64,000 bases of DNA from Dyella sp. BiH032 (GTDB taxonomy: Bacteria; Pseudomonadota; Gammaproteobacteria; Xanthomonadales; Rhodanobacteraceae): NCBI RefSeq assembly GCF_031954525.1, contig NZ_CP134867.1:496001-560000 (forward strand). The letters run 5' to 3'. Below the pieces are notes generated by a model, which did not search any database, was not told the origin of the DNA, and saw only the letters and a program-made list of their open reading frames with translations. This document shows, in pieces, positions 1 to 8,800 of the stretch. A program made the position numbers and the translations under genes. How positions within the stretch are numbered: position 1 is the first letter of the stretch; each line of letters starts with the position of its first letter.

Positions 1-59
1 GGCGGGCACGGCACTGAGTGTGCGGCGGCCCGCCGTGGCGGAGCCGCCGTTGGCGAACT

Positions 60-79
60 GACCGGACTCGCGTCCGGTC
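60..79 (-). terminator. Hairpin downstream of the first minus-strand gene
   Basis: A perfect 8-bp stem (GACCGGAC / GTCCGGTC) with a 4-base loop lies about 40 bases past the stop codon of the gene ending at 122. There is no T-run, so it is at best a factor-assisted terminator. The rest of bases 1-121 shows no gene that can be supported. Confidence 0.3.
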
Positions 80-121
80 GCCGTGGCTCTGGGGGCGGTC
101 CGATAAGCCCTGCGCACCGTG

Positions 122-844
122 TCAGGCGAGGTCGACGTGGTGGACGTCGATGGAGACCGCCGTGCGTTCGGGCAGCGGCCGGTTGTCCGGGCCGATGGGG
201 TGGACGCGCCGCCGCGTCGGAAAGACGATGCCACCGATCGTCCGGTGTTCGGACACGCAGTGCGCGCTGGCGGCGCCGCTGCCGATGATGTCCACGCGGT
301 AATCGTGGCGGCGCAGCAGCCCGTCTTCGCTGAAGTAGAACACCTGCTCGCGTGTATGGCCGTGGACGTCCTCAGGGAAAGTCACCTTGAGGCGGCGCCA
401 GGTTTCGCCGTTCTCGTCCCAAGGCTCGATCTCTTCCGTCTGGAAGCCGGGAAGCTTGAACAGGAACGGCGCCGTCAGGTAGTTCCACATCGCATAGCCG
501 GAAAAATAGACCAGGTGCAGAGCGTCCCATGGCGTGGTGAGGACGTGGCCGGCGAAAGCCTGGCGCGGCGCGTGACGTTCTTCGATGACCTTGCCGTCGT
601 CCGCGACGATCGCGACGCGATCCGGCTCGAACAGCGCGTGCTGCCCGTCGTGGAGAAAAGGTGTGTATTCGGTGTGCTGCCGATGCGGGTCGATGCTGAC
701 GTGGACATCGGCGAACACTTCCGGCCAGCCCTTCAGGTGCCACATGGCGCCGCCGATGGACACCTGTGCGCTCAGCCTGCGCAGCTGCTGCCAGCGGTCC
801 CAGCCGCCATGCGCTTCGATGGCGGTATCCAAAAGATTTTTCAT
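122..844 (-). CDS. Hypothetical protein, possibly LolA/LppX-like fold
   Basis: A 240-residue protein that I cannot assign to a named family with certainty. The opening (an Ala-His-Gly-Gly pattern followed by Trp and a leucine-rich stretch) and the alternating beta-strand pattern resemble outer-membrane lipoprotein-sorting-like proteins, but no signal peptide or lipobox is visible. The start at 844 (MKNLL) is preferred over an upstream in-frame ATG at 970, because the longer form would run through the promoter and operator region of the neighbouring regulator. It is divergent from the TetR gene at 948, and a perfect operator-like palindrome lies between them. It is therefore probably controlled by that regulator and may serve the same fatty-acid-type pathway as the thioesterase and thiolase beyond it. 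Confidence 0.6.
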   Translation of the reverse strand: MKNLLDTAIEAHGGWDRWQQLRRLSAQVSIGGAMWHLKGWPEVFADVHVSIDPHRQHTEYTPFLHDGQHALFEPDRVAIVADDGKVIEERHAPRQAFAGHVLTTPWDALHLVYFSGYAMWNYLTAPFLFKLPGFQTEEIEPWDENGETWRRLKVTFPEDVHGHTREQVFYFSEDGLLRRHDYRVDIIGSGAASAHCVSEHRTIGGIVFPTRRRVHPIGPDNRPLPERTAVSIDVHHVDLA

Positions 845-912
845 GCTCGTTCCGGGTAGTGGAGGTATCAGGGCGCGGCGACGCGTCCGTTGCGGTCGCC
901 CAAGCGCATTTG

Positions 913-928
913 TATGATGGGCATCATA
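913..928. promoter_or_regulatory. Candidate TetR operator
   Basis: A perfect palindrome TATGATG-GG-CATCATA sits between the divergent genes starting at 844 and 948. Its size and place fit autoregulation by the TetR protein and co-control of the divergent gene. The palindrome is seen directly; its binding is inferred. Confidence 0.65.
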
Positions 929-947
929 TAACTCCGAGGCAAGGCCC

Positions 948-1541
948 GTGAGATACCGCGCTGAACACAAGCAGGAAACCTATGACCGGGTGCTCAAGGT
1001 GGCGGCAGATGCCATCCGCGAGGCCGGTCCGCAGCAGGTGAGCGTGGCTGGCGTCATGGCCAAGGCCGGTCTGACGCACGGCGGTTTCTATGCGCATTTC
1101 GCCTCGAAGGACGCGCTCATCGCCGAAGCCATCGACGCCATGTTCAGCGAGAGCTGCGAGTGGTTCCTGCGCAAGACCGCCGCGCTGCCGCCGGCCGAAG
1201 CCCTGTGGAGCTACATCCGTTTCTACCTCTCGCGCCAGCATCGCGACGCGGCCGGCCGCGGCTGCCCGGTGGCCGCCTTGCTGTCGGACATCCCGCGGGC
1301 TTCGGCGCCGGCGAAACAAGCGTTCGCGCGCGGTGCGGACCGTCTCAAGCACGAGTTCGCGCGCCTGCTGGAACAACTGGGCCACGCCGACGCCGATGCG
1401 CAGGCCGACACGCTGATGGCCGAGCTGGCCGGCGCGCTGATGCTGGCCCGCGCGGAGCCGCGCCAAAAGCGTTCGGACGCCATCCTCATGCGCGGCCGCA
1501 TGGCGCTCAAGCACCGCTACCGTCTCGAGGACCTGCCATGA
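948..1541 (+). CDS. TetR/AcrR family transcriptional regulator
   Basis: A 197-residue repressor. The N-terminal 55 residues carry the typical TetR helix-turn-helix (VSVAGVMAKAGLTHGGFYAHF, ending with a K-D-A-L-I motif). The remaining C-terminal helices would bind an unknown ligand. The start is a GTG at 948, the first possible codon in frame after the operator palindrome at 913-928. The stop overlaps the start of the thioesterase gene by the four bases ATGA, so the two are translationally coupled. The coupling to a thioesterase and then a thiolase suggests that it senses an acyl-CoA or a related fatty-acid or aromatic intermediate. The ligand is not shown by the sequence. Confidence 0.85.
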   Translation: MRYRAEHKQETYDRVLKVAADAIREAGPQQVSVAGVMAKAGLTHGGFYAHFASKDALIAEAIDAMFSESCEWFLRKTAALPPAEALWSYIRFYLSRQHRDAAGRGCPVAALLSDIPRASAPAKQAFARGADRLKHEFARLLEQLGHADADAQADTLMAELAGALMLARAEPRQKRSDAILMRGRMALKHRYRLEDLP

Positions 1542-1987
1542 ATCTCGTCGCCCAACTGCCGCCTGGACTCACGGGTCTGCAACAGCTGCGCAAGATGATC
1601 GAGATGGGCGGCCGCCCGCCGATCGGGGAGACGCTGGATTTCGTGCTGGTCGATGCCGGCGAAGGCTTTGCCGCCTTCGAAGCGACGCCGTCGCTGCGCG
1701 CCTACAACCCGCTCGGCACCGTGCACGGCGGCTATGCCGCCACGCTGCTCGACTCTGCCTGCGGTTGCGCGGCGCATTCGCGCCTGACGCCGACCCAGGG
1801 CTACACGACACTGGAACTGAAGGTCGCGTACCACAAGGCGATCACACAGGAGACCGGCCGGCTGCGTGCGGAAGGCCGCGTGCTCAGCATCGGCCGCCGC
1901 GCCGCCTTCGCCGAAGCCACGCTCAAGGACGCGGACGGAAAGCTGTACGCGTCGGCGACGTCGACGCTGCTGGTGTTCGAGCGATAA
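1538..1987 (+). CDS. PaaI-type hotdog-fold acyl-CoA thioesterase
   Basis: A 149-residue protein of the usual length for single hotdog-domain thioesterases, which hydrolyse acyl-CoA to the free acid and CoA. The family signature is present: an N-P-L-G-T-V-H-G-G-Y segment around residues 63-72 followed by the long central helix (ATLLDSACGCA). The C-terminal strands (RLRAEGRVLSIGRRAAFAEA) also match. It is coupled to the upstream TetR by an ATGA overlap and is followed 54 bases later by a thiolase gene, which suggests a small acyl-CoA operon. The exact substrate is unknown. Confidence 0.85.
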   Translation: MNLVAQLPPGLTGLQQLRKMIEMGGRPPIGETLDFVLVDAGEGFAAFEATPSLRAYNPLGTVHGGYAATLLDSACGCAAHSRLTPTQGYTTLELKVAYHKAITQETGRLRAEGRVLSIGRRAAFAEATLKDADGKLYASATSTLLVFER

Positions 1988-2041
1988 CGCTCCCCATGGC
2001 CGCTCGCACTGCCGCGCCGGCCGCATCCCGCGAGAGATGAT

Positions 2042-3229
2042 ATGACTACGCGTGACATCGTAATTTGCCACCCCGTCAGAACGCCCATCGGCGCCTTCAA
2101 CGGTTCCCTCAAGAGCGTGCCCGCGACCGAGCTCGGCGCGATCGCCGTGCGCGAGACGCTGCGCCGCGGCGGCCTGGACCCGGCACGCCTCGCGTCGGTG
2201 ACGATGGGCAACGTGATCCAGGCCGGCAACCGGATGAACCCGGCGCGCCAGGCGGCCATCGGCGGTGGCGTGCCGGTCGACGTGCCGGCCATGACCGTCA
2301 ACCGCGTGTGCGGCTCCGGTGCGCAGGCGATCGTGACGGCCGCGCAGGAGATTCAGCTGGGTCTTGCCGACGTCGCGGTCGCTGGCGGTATGGAGAGCAT
2401 GGAGCGCGCGCCCTATCTGCTCGACCAGGGGCGCTGGGGCTATCGCATGGGCAGCGCGGAGATCCACGACAGCATGCTGCGCGACGGCCTGGTCGATGCG
2501 TTCTCGGGCGAGCATTCCGGCTGGCACACCGAAGACCTCGTCACACGCTTCGCCCTTTCGCGCGAAGCGCAGGATCGCTGGGCCGCGCGCTCGCAACAGC
2601 GCTTCGCCGCCGCCCAGGCGGCCGGGCACTTCGACGCGGAACTCGTTGCCGTGGAAGTCGAAGGGCGCAAGAAGGAGAAGCTGCTGTTCTCGCGCGACGA
2701 GCAACCGCGGCCCGATACGACCGTCGAGGTACTGGCCAAGCTGCGCCCGGCGTTCCGCCCCGACGGCACCATCACCGCGGGCAATGCGCCGGGCGTGAAC
2801 AGCGGCGCTTCGGCCATGCTGGTCGCCGAGCGTGGCTTCGCCGAAGCTGCCGGCCTCACGCCGTCCGCGCGCCTCGTCGCCTACGGCATCGCCGCGGTCG
2901 AACCCGGCATGTTCGGCATCGGGCCGGTGCCGGCCGTGCGCATCGCGCTCGCGCGCGCGGGCTGGTCGCTGGGCGAGGTCGAGCGCGTCGAGATCAATGA
3001 AGCCTTCGCGGCGGTGCCATTGGCTGTGATGGGCGAACTCGGCCTGGCCGAGGACCTGGTCAACGTCGATGGCGGCGCGATCGCGCATGGCCATCCCATC
3101 GGCGCGACGGGCGCCATCCTCACCACGCGGCTGATCCATTCGATGCGGCGGGACGGGTTGCGCCGCGGGCTCGTGGCGCTCTGCATCGGCGGCGGGCAGG
3201 GCATCGCGCTGGCGATCGAGGTGCTGTAA
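2042..3229 (+). CDS. Acetyl-CoA C-acetyltransferase (thiolase)
   Basis: A 395-residue thiolase, the normal family length. The enzyme condenses two acetyl-CoA or cleaves 3-ketoacyl-CoA. All catalytic positions are present: Cys90 in N-R-V-C-G-S-G, His351 in A-H-G-H-P-I-G-A-T-G, and Cys381 in A-L-C-I-G-G-G-Q-G. The N-terminal motif (V-R-T-P-I-G-A-F) is typical of the biosynthetic/acetoacetyl group, but members of both groups look alike and the direction of the reaction cannot be read from the sequence. It lies third in the TetR-thioesterase-thiolase group and has a purine-rich ribosome site (GAGAGATGAT) just before the ATG. Confidence 0.93.
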   Translation: MTTRDIVICHPVRTPIGAFNGSLKSVPATELGAIAVRETLRRGGLDPARLASVTMGNVIQAGNRMNPARQAAIGGGVPVDVPAMTVNRVCGSGAQAIVTAAQEIQLGLADVAVAGGMESMERAPYLLDQGRWGYRMGSAEIHDSMLRDGLVDAFSGEHSGWHTEDLVTRFALSREAQDRWAARSQQRFAAAQAAGHFDAELVAVEVEGRKKEKLLFSRDEQPRPDTTVEVLAKLRPAFRPDGTITAGNAPGVNSGASAMLVAERGFAEAAGLTPSARLVAYGIAAVEPGMFGIGPVPAVRIALARAGWSLGEVERVEINEAFAAVPLAVMGELGLAEDLVNVDGGAIAHGHPIGATGAILTTRLIHSMRRDGLRRGLVALCIGGGQGIALAIEVL

Positions 3230-3473
3230 GCGCGCATGGCGCGGCCGGACTGCCGGCACGCCGCGGGGCTGGCCATATCCGTTCCTGGCCATGGAATCGG
3301 CCGGCCCCTTCAGCTTTTCGTCCATCGCTTCGCCACCCGGGCCTGCCAAGGTGAGCGCTCGTCGTCCCGGCGTACGGATGTCTTCTCACGTGACCGCCTC
3401 GTGCCTGGGATCAGCCGAAACCGGATGAGCCCGTCTGCCCATCTCCCTCTTGGGCATCCACTGGAGCGTGCCC

Positions 3474-4424
3474 ATGAAGCTCTACGCGCCGATGTTGTTG
3501 TGCCTGCTTTTCCTCTGCAGCTGGGCGCGCGCGGATGCGCCCGTCTGGCAACCCTCCGCCGGACACGAGCAGGTACCGCTGTGGCCCGGCACGCCGCCCG
3601 GCAGCAGTTCGGTGCCAGGTGCGGAGTACATGAAGACCGGCGAAAAACTCATTGGCGGACGGCCGATCGTCGGCGTGTCCAACGTGTCGCGCCCGACGCT
3701 GACGGTCTACGCACCTGCCGGGCAGAACACCGGGACCGCGGTCGTCGTGTTCCCCGGCGGCGGCTTTCAGGGGCTGGCCATCGACCTGGAAGGCACGGAG
3801 GTCTGCGATTGGCTGACCGCCAAGGGCGTCACCTGCGTCCTGCTCAAGTACCGCGTTCCGAGCATGCCTTACGTCTGGTCATGCGATTGCCGCCCGCACA
3901 ACCACGCGTTGTCGATGCCGTCGCTGCAGGACGCCCAGCGCGCCTTGCGGCTGATACGCGCGCATGCGGCGGCATGGCACGTCGATCCGCATAAGGTGGG
4001 TGTGCTCGGCTTCTCGGCGGGCGGCTTCCTGGTGGCGGAAACGAGCACCACGTTCAAGCGCCGCCTGTACGCGCCCGTCGATGCGGTCGACCAGGAAAGC
4101 AGCCGCCCCGACTTCGCCATCGCCATCTATCCCGGCCACCTCGCGACGGACGACGATCGGTTCAACGTCAATCTGCCGGTCACCCATGACACACCGCCCA
4201 CGTTCCTGCTTCAGGCGGAGGATGACTACGTGGACGGCGTGAATCAGGCGCTCGTCTATTACAACGCGTTGAGAAAGGCGGACGTTCCCGCCGAGATGCA
4301 CCTCTACGCACACGGCGGCCATGCCTTCGGCCTGCGTCCGACGGCGGAACCGATCACACACTGGCCGGCCCTGGTCGAAACCTGGCTGGGCACGATCGGC
4401 ATGACGACCGGCGGCACTCCGTAG
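3474..4424 (+). CDS. Secreted alpha/beta-hydrolase esterase (BD-FAE/Aes-like)
   Basis: A 316-residue hydrolase, likely exported: residues 1-21 form a classic signal peptide (MKLYAPMLLCLLFLCSWARA, then D-A). The oxyanion motif P-G-G-G is at residues 94-97, the nucleophile elbow G-F-S-A-G-G has Ser181, and a catalytic His lies in H-G-G-H-A-F-G-L near the C-terminus. This pattern is typical of small acyl-ester hydrolases acting on acetylated sugars or similar substrates. The start at 3474 is chosen because it gives the signal peptide and follows a CTGGAG ribosome site. A second member with the same block order (D-A-Q-R-A-L-...-G-F-S-A-G-G) lies at 62063-63097 in this window. The 244 bases before this gene hold no other gene. 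Confidence 0.85.
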   Translation: MKLYAPMLLCLLFLCSWARADAPVWQPSAGHEQVPLWPGTPPGSSSVPGAEYMKTGEKLIGGRPIVGVSNVSRPTLTVYAPAGQNTGTAVVVFPGGGFQGLAIDLEGTEVCDWLTAKGVTCVLLKYRVPSMPYVWSCDCRPHNHALSMPSLQDAQRALRLIRAHAAAWHVDPHKVGVLGFSAGGFLVAETSTTFKRRLYAPVDAVDQESSRPDFAIAIYPGHLATDDDRFNVNLPVTHDTPPTFLLQAEDDYVDGVNQALVYYNALRKADVPAEMHLYAHGGHAFGLRPTAEPITHWPALVETWLGTIGMTTGGTP

Positions 4425-4451
4425 TCGAGCCGCGCAACGCGCGATCCCGCG

Positions 4452-5837
4452 CTACAACAAGCGGTTGAGCAACCGATCCATGCGTACCCGGCTCAGCCGT
4501 CGCAACAGACGGCGTACATCGTCGGGGTACTGCCGCGAGGGTTCCAGATCGTGATAGTCGGCCAGTCGCGTGGCGTGCCGGCGCAGCGCGTCCCACTCGG
4601 CCCGCAGGCGCGCGGTCAGGAGATGCTTCGGGTCGCGCAGCAGCAAACCGTTCTCCAGGTCCAGCGCCCAGGCGCGCGGATTGAGGTTGTTGCCGGTGAG
4701 CACGGTGATGTCGTCGTCGACGAACAGGCCTTTGAGGTGATAGCTGTTCTCGCCGTGGCGCCACAGCCACAGGTTGAGCTGGCCGCGCGCCATGTGTTCC
4801 TGGTGCGCCCGCGCGAAGCGGCGCAGGTTGGCTTCGTAGAGGTAGGGCAACAGGCCGATCTTGCGGAACGGCTGGTCCGGCGGGATATAGAAATCGTTCG
4901 CCTGCTTGTCGCCGACCATGATGTCCACGCGCACACCGCGGCGCAGCAGCTGCCCGAGCGCCGAGCGCACCGGCCTGGGCAGATTGAAATAAGGCGTCAG
5001 CAGGACGACCCGCTCGCGCGCGCCGTGCAGCAGGTCCAGCAGGCTGCCGTTGAGGCGGTTGTCGTTCCGGCCGAAGCCCGCCAGCGGCGTCACCGCCACG
5101 CGACCGGCCTCTGCCATGACCGCCGGGACCGCATAGCGCGCGGTCTGCAGCTGCTGGCGCAGCTGACGGATGTCCGCCAGCAGTTCGCGCGTCGCCGGGG
5201 CCGGCTGGTCGAGTCGCCGCACGGCGGCGCTGCCGCGCAGGTACTCGTGCACGAAGCCGGCCATGCTGTCGGCCAGCGCCGCATCGTGGATCAGGTGGTA
5301 GCGATCGAGCCGGTAGCGGCCATGCCTGGCCAGGTACACGTCGTTAAGGCTGGCGCCGCTGTACAGCACGGTGTCGTCGATCACGAAGCCCTTCAGGTGC
5401 AGCACGCCGAACAGCTCGCGGCTCTGCACCGGCACGCCCCAGATCGACACGCCCGGCCCGAGGCGCGCGGCGTAATCGCGGTACATCGCCGCGTTGCCCT
5501 CGCTCTTGCCCTTGCCGATCAGCCCACGGCGCGCGCGATGCCAGTCGACGTAGACCTCGATCTGCAGCCCGGGCATACGGTCGCGCGCCGCGTACAGCGC
5601 CTCCAGCACTTCGCGGCCGGCATCGTCGTCCTGCAAATAAAGCGCGCAGATGATGATGCGCCGCCGGGCCGTCGCGATGAGTTCGAGCAAGGTGCACCGG
5701 AACGCTTCCGGGCCGTCGAGCACTTCGATGGCATCGGCCGGTACGGCGAAGGCCGGCAGCGCTTCCACGGCCTTCGAGGCGCGGCGGCGGGAAAGCAGGC
5801 GACGGGCGAGGTGGCGGGTGCGGGCGAGGGGACTCAT
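4452..5837 (-). CDS. pssA: CDP-diacylglycerol-serine O-phosphatidyltransferase
   Basis: A 461-residue phospholipase-D-superfamily enzyme that makes phosphatidylserine from CDP-diacylglycerol and serine, the committed step to phosphatidylethanolamine. Both HKD motifs are intact: His147-Lys149-Asp154 and His367-Lys369-Asp374. Segments such as V-D-W-H-R-A, L-Y-S-G-A-S-L-N-D-V-Y-L, T-P-Y-F-N-L-P and T-G-N-N-L-N-P-R-A-W, and the basic C-terminus, follow E. coli PssA (451 residues) closely from end to end. The start at 5837 is chosen over an upstream ATG because alignment to PssA begins there. It lies 38 bases downstream of the large SARP-type regulator on the same strand and may be read through from it. 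Confidence 0.93.
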   Translation of the reverse strand: MSPLARTRHLARRLLSRRRASKAVEALPAFAVPADAIEVLDGPEAFRCTLLELIATARRRIIICALYLQDDDAGREVLEALYAARDRMPGLQIEVYVDWHRARRGLIGKGKSEGNAAMYRDYAARLGPGVSIWGVPVQSRELFGVLHLKGFVIDDTVLYSGASLNDVYLARHGRYRLDRYHLIHDAALADSMAGFVHEYLRGSAAVRRLDQPAPATRELLADIRQLRQQLQTARYAVPAVMAEAGRVAVTPLAGFGRNDNRLNGSLLDLLHGARERVVLLTPYFNLPRPVRSALGQLLRRGVRVDIMVGDKQANDFYIPPDQPFRKIGLLPYLYEANLRRFARAHQEHMARGQLNLWLWRHGENSYHLKGLFVDDDITVLTGNNLNPRAWALDLENGLLLRDPKHLLTARLRAEWDALRRHATRLADYHDLEPSRQYPDDVRRLLRRLSRVRMDRLLNRLL

Positions 5838-5875
5838 GGGCGCGGATGGTACGACGTCCGCTGCGAGGGTCGCAT

Positions 5876-8800
5876 TCACGCGGGCACGGCCGGTCCCCGG
5901 CCCGCGCTTTCCGGCCGTGCGTCCGATCCGTCGCCTGGCGGCCAGCGGCCGCCGAGCAGGCCGGCGGCACGCAGCAGATCGGGCGTGCCGCGCTCCGTCT
6001 CGCAGCGGGCGAATGCGCACTGAAGCGCGGCGTGCGCGTCGCGGCTGCCGGACAGCAGGAAGAGGTCGGCTGCGATGCGCAGTTCCAGCATGAGCGCGCC
6101 TTGCGTATGGGCCAGCGCGAGCGCGCGCAGCAGCAATGCCTGTGCCTCCTCACCATGCGAGGGATCCAGCGCCACCGTGCAGGCCGCCTGCTGGCGCAGG
6201 AATTCCGGGAGCATGTAGCGGTCCTCGTACGCCTCGGCGCGCGCGATGGTGTCCTCCAGGCAGGCCAACGCTTCGGCGTGGCGGCCCAGGCGGATCAGCG
6301 CATCGGTGAGGAACGAGCGGAAGGTGACCACGGCCAGCGGCATGGCCACCAGCGCTGCATCGATGCTGGCGCGGATGCCCGCCAGCGCCGTGTCGTCGCC
6401 GCGAACGGCGCGCGCCCAGCCCAGCGTGCCGGTGGCGACGGCGGACCACAGCGACATCGCATGTTCGTCGGCGAGCCGGGCGAGCTCGAGCGTGAGGCGC
6501 TCGGTTTTCTCTGCATCGCCGAGGTGGCGCTGCAACTGTGCGGCGAAGGTCAGTGCGAAGGCGAGCGAGTGCGAATGGCCGAGATGCCGCGCTTCCTCCA
6601 GGGCCGCGGCCATGTGCCGGAGCGCCGCGTCCGCGCGTCCCTGGAACCAGAGCGTCCAGGCCAGGAAGCAGCGGCTGAGATTGCGCGCATCCTCGCCATA
6701 GCGCGCCACGACTTGCCCGCCTTGCACCTCGGCCGGCGCGGCCAGCGCCGAGGCGAGATGGCGCGCGGCGTCCGCGTGGCGCCCGAGCCAGAACAGGTTG
6801 TTGCCGTAGGCGTAATCGACGACCAGCCGATGGAAGGGATCGCCGGTGGTGCCGGCAATGCGATCCAGCCGCTCGACCAGTTCCAGCGGCGCGGCGGTGA
6901 CGCGTTCGGAGAACCCGCCCTGCCACAGGCCGAAGATCACCGGGAAAGCAGCGGCGTCGTCTTCGATGTCGTGGCTCAGCGCCACCGCGCGCAGGAACGC
7001 CTGCCTGGCTTCCGGCGAGCCGTAGCCCTGCACGGCGACGTGCGCGCTGCCGAGCCCGAGTTGCAGCGCCAGTTCCCATCGGGTGCGCTCGCGCTCATCG
7101 GACAACTGCGGCAACAGCGCGAGGCCGGCCTCGAAGTGGCGCGCCGCCTCGCGGTCGGCCGAACGCCGCGCCGCCCATCGGCCCGCTTCGAGCCATTGCG
7201 CGATCGCCGCGGCCGCTTCGCCCGCCAGCGCCAGGTGGCGGGCGAGGACTTCGGGTTGGCTTTCCACGAGCGCGGAGAACTCCGACTGGAGCGCCCGCGC
7301 GATGCGCCGGTGATGGGCCGCCCGGCCGCCGCGGGTCAGCGACGTATACGCCGCATCCTGGATCAGCGCGTGCTTGAACTGGTAGGTGTGCGAGCCCGTG
7401 GCGAGGATCAGGCCGCTCTCCTCCAGCGCATCCAGGGCCCGCTTCAGCGGCGCGCGGTCGAGCGGCGACAGGCACTGCAACAGCGGCAGGCTGAAATCCC
7501 GGCCCAGCGCGGCGGCCAGCTGTGCGGTGGCCTTGGCGTCGTGGCCCCGGCTGTCCAGGCGCGCCGCCAGCAGTTCCTGCAGGCTGAGCGAGGTCTCGGG
7601 CGTGCGCGAGGTGGTCGCGGCCTGCGCGTGCATGCGCGCCATTTCCTCGACGTAGAGCGGGATGCCGTCGCAACGCATCACGATGCGCCCGAGCGCCTCC
7701 GCCGACAGTGCGGTGGCGAGCTGTTGCGCCAGCGCCATGGCCTGCGCGTCGGAAAGCGGCGGCAGGTCGAGCACCGCGTCCGCGTGCGGCCAGGCGATGC
7801 CCGGACGGCTGGTAAGCAGCGTGAGCATCGGCACGATGGACGAAGACTTGGCATGCGCAGCCAGCACGTCCAGCGTGGACGGATCGCACCAGTGCAGGTC
7901 CTCCACGATCAGCAGGGCCGGACGATCGCGGGCCAGTCCGTCGAGCAGGTCGAGCAGCAGCCGCATGGTCTTTTCGCGGCGCTTGAGCGGGGCGAGCTGG
8001 AGTTCGCCGTCCGCATCGGCGTCGCCCGCATGCAGCAGATCGGCCAGCAGCAGCGTCGCTTCCTGGGAAGCGACCTGCCGCCCGGCGAGCTGCGTGCGGA
8101 CAAAGCCGGCCACTTTGTCCAGCCGCTGCGGCGCCGCATCGCCGTCGTCCAGGCCGACGCATGTGGCGAACAGGACACGCAGCGGATGCAGCGGCGTGTC
8201 GCTGAATTCCGGCAGGCAGCGCAGCTCGAAGGCGGGCACGGATTCGCCGGCCAGGCGCTCGCGCAGTCCGCGCGCAAGGCGAGACTTGCCGATGCCGGCA
8301 TCGCCGCGGATCAGCAGGCTGGAACGGCCACCCCGTGCCACCGCGTGCCACCGTTCGTAGAGCGCCGCCAGCTCCTCTTCGCGGCCCACCAGCCGGCTGA
8401 GGCTGGATGCCGAATCCAGGCGATTGTCCGCGCCGGTCTCGCCCTCCACGCGGAACGCCGGCATGGCGTCCACGCCGGCGTCATGCGCGCCGGCGCACGG
8501 CCGCAGATGGACATAGCCGCGCACCAGGTGCTGCGTCGCCTCGCTGACCACGACTTCGCCCCGCGCCGCGCGTCCGGCCAGCCGTATGGCCTGGCCGGAC
8601 GCGACACCCGCGGCATCCGCTTCGTCGGACTGGGCATGCGTGATGACGATGCCGGTGTGGATGCCGATCCGCGCGGTGATGCCGCCATCCAGCTGGCCCA
8701 TCAATGACAGCGCCGTGCGCACCGCCTGCTGAGCCGCGTTCTCCCGTGCCAGCGGTACGCCGAAGCAAGCCAGCAGCCGGTTGCCGTGCAGCGCCACGCG

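Noticed and set aside
1517..3349. A 610-residue minus-strand open frame
   Set aside because: It overlaps the thioesterase and thiolase genes, which have full catalytic motifs.
5846..8707. A 953-residue open frame on the plus strand
   Set aside because: It is antisense to the SARP-type regulator, whose frame has clear domains. The plus-strand product is Arg/Gln-rich with no motif.
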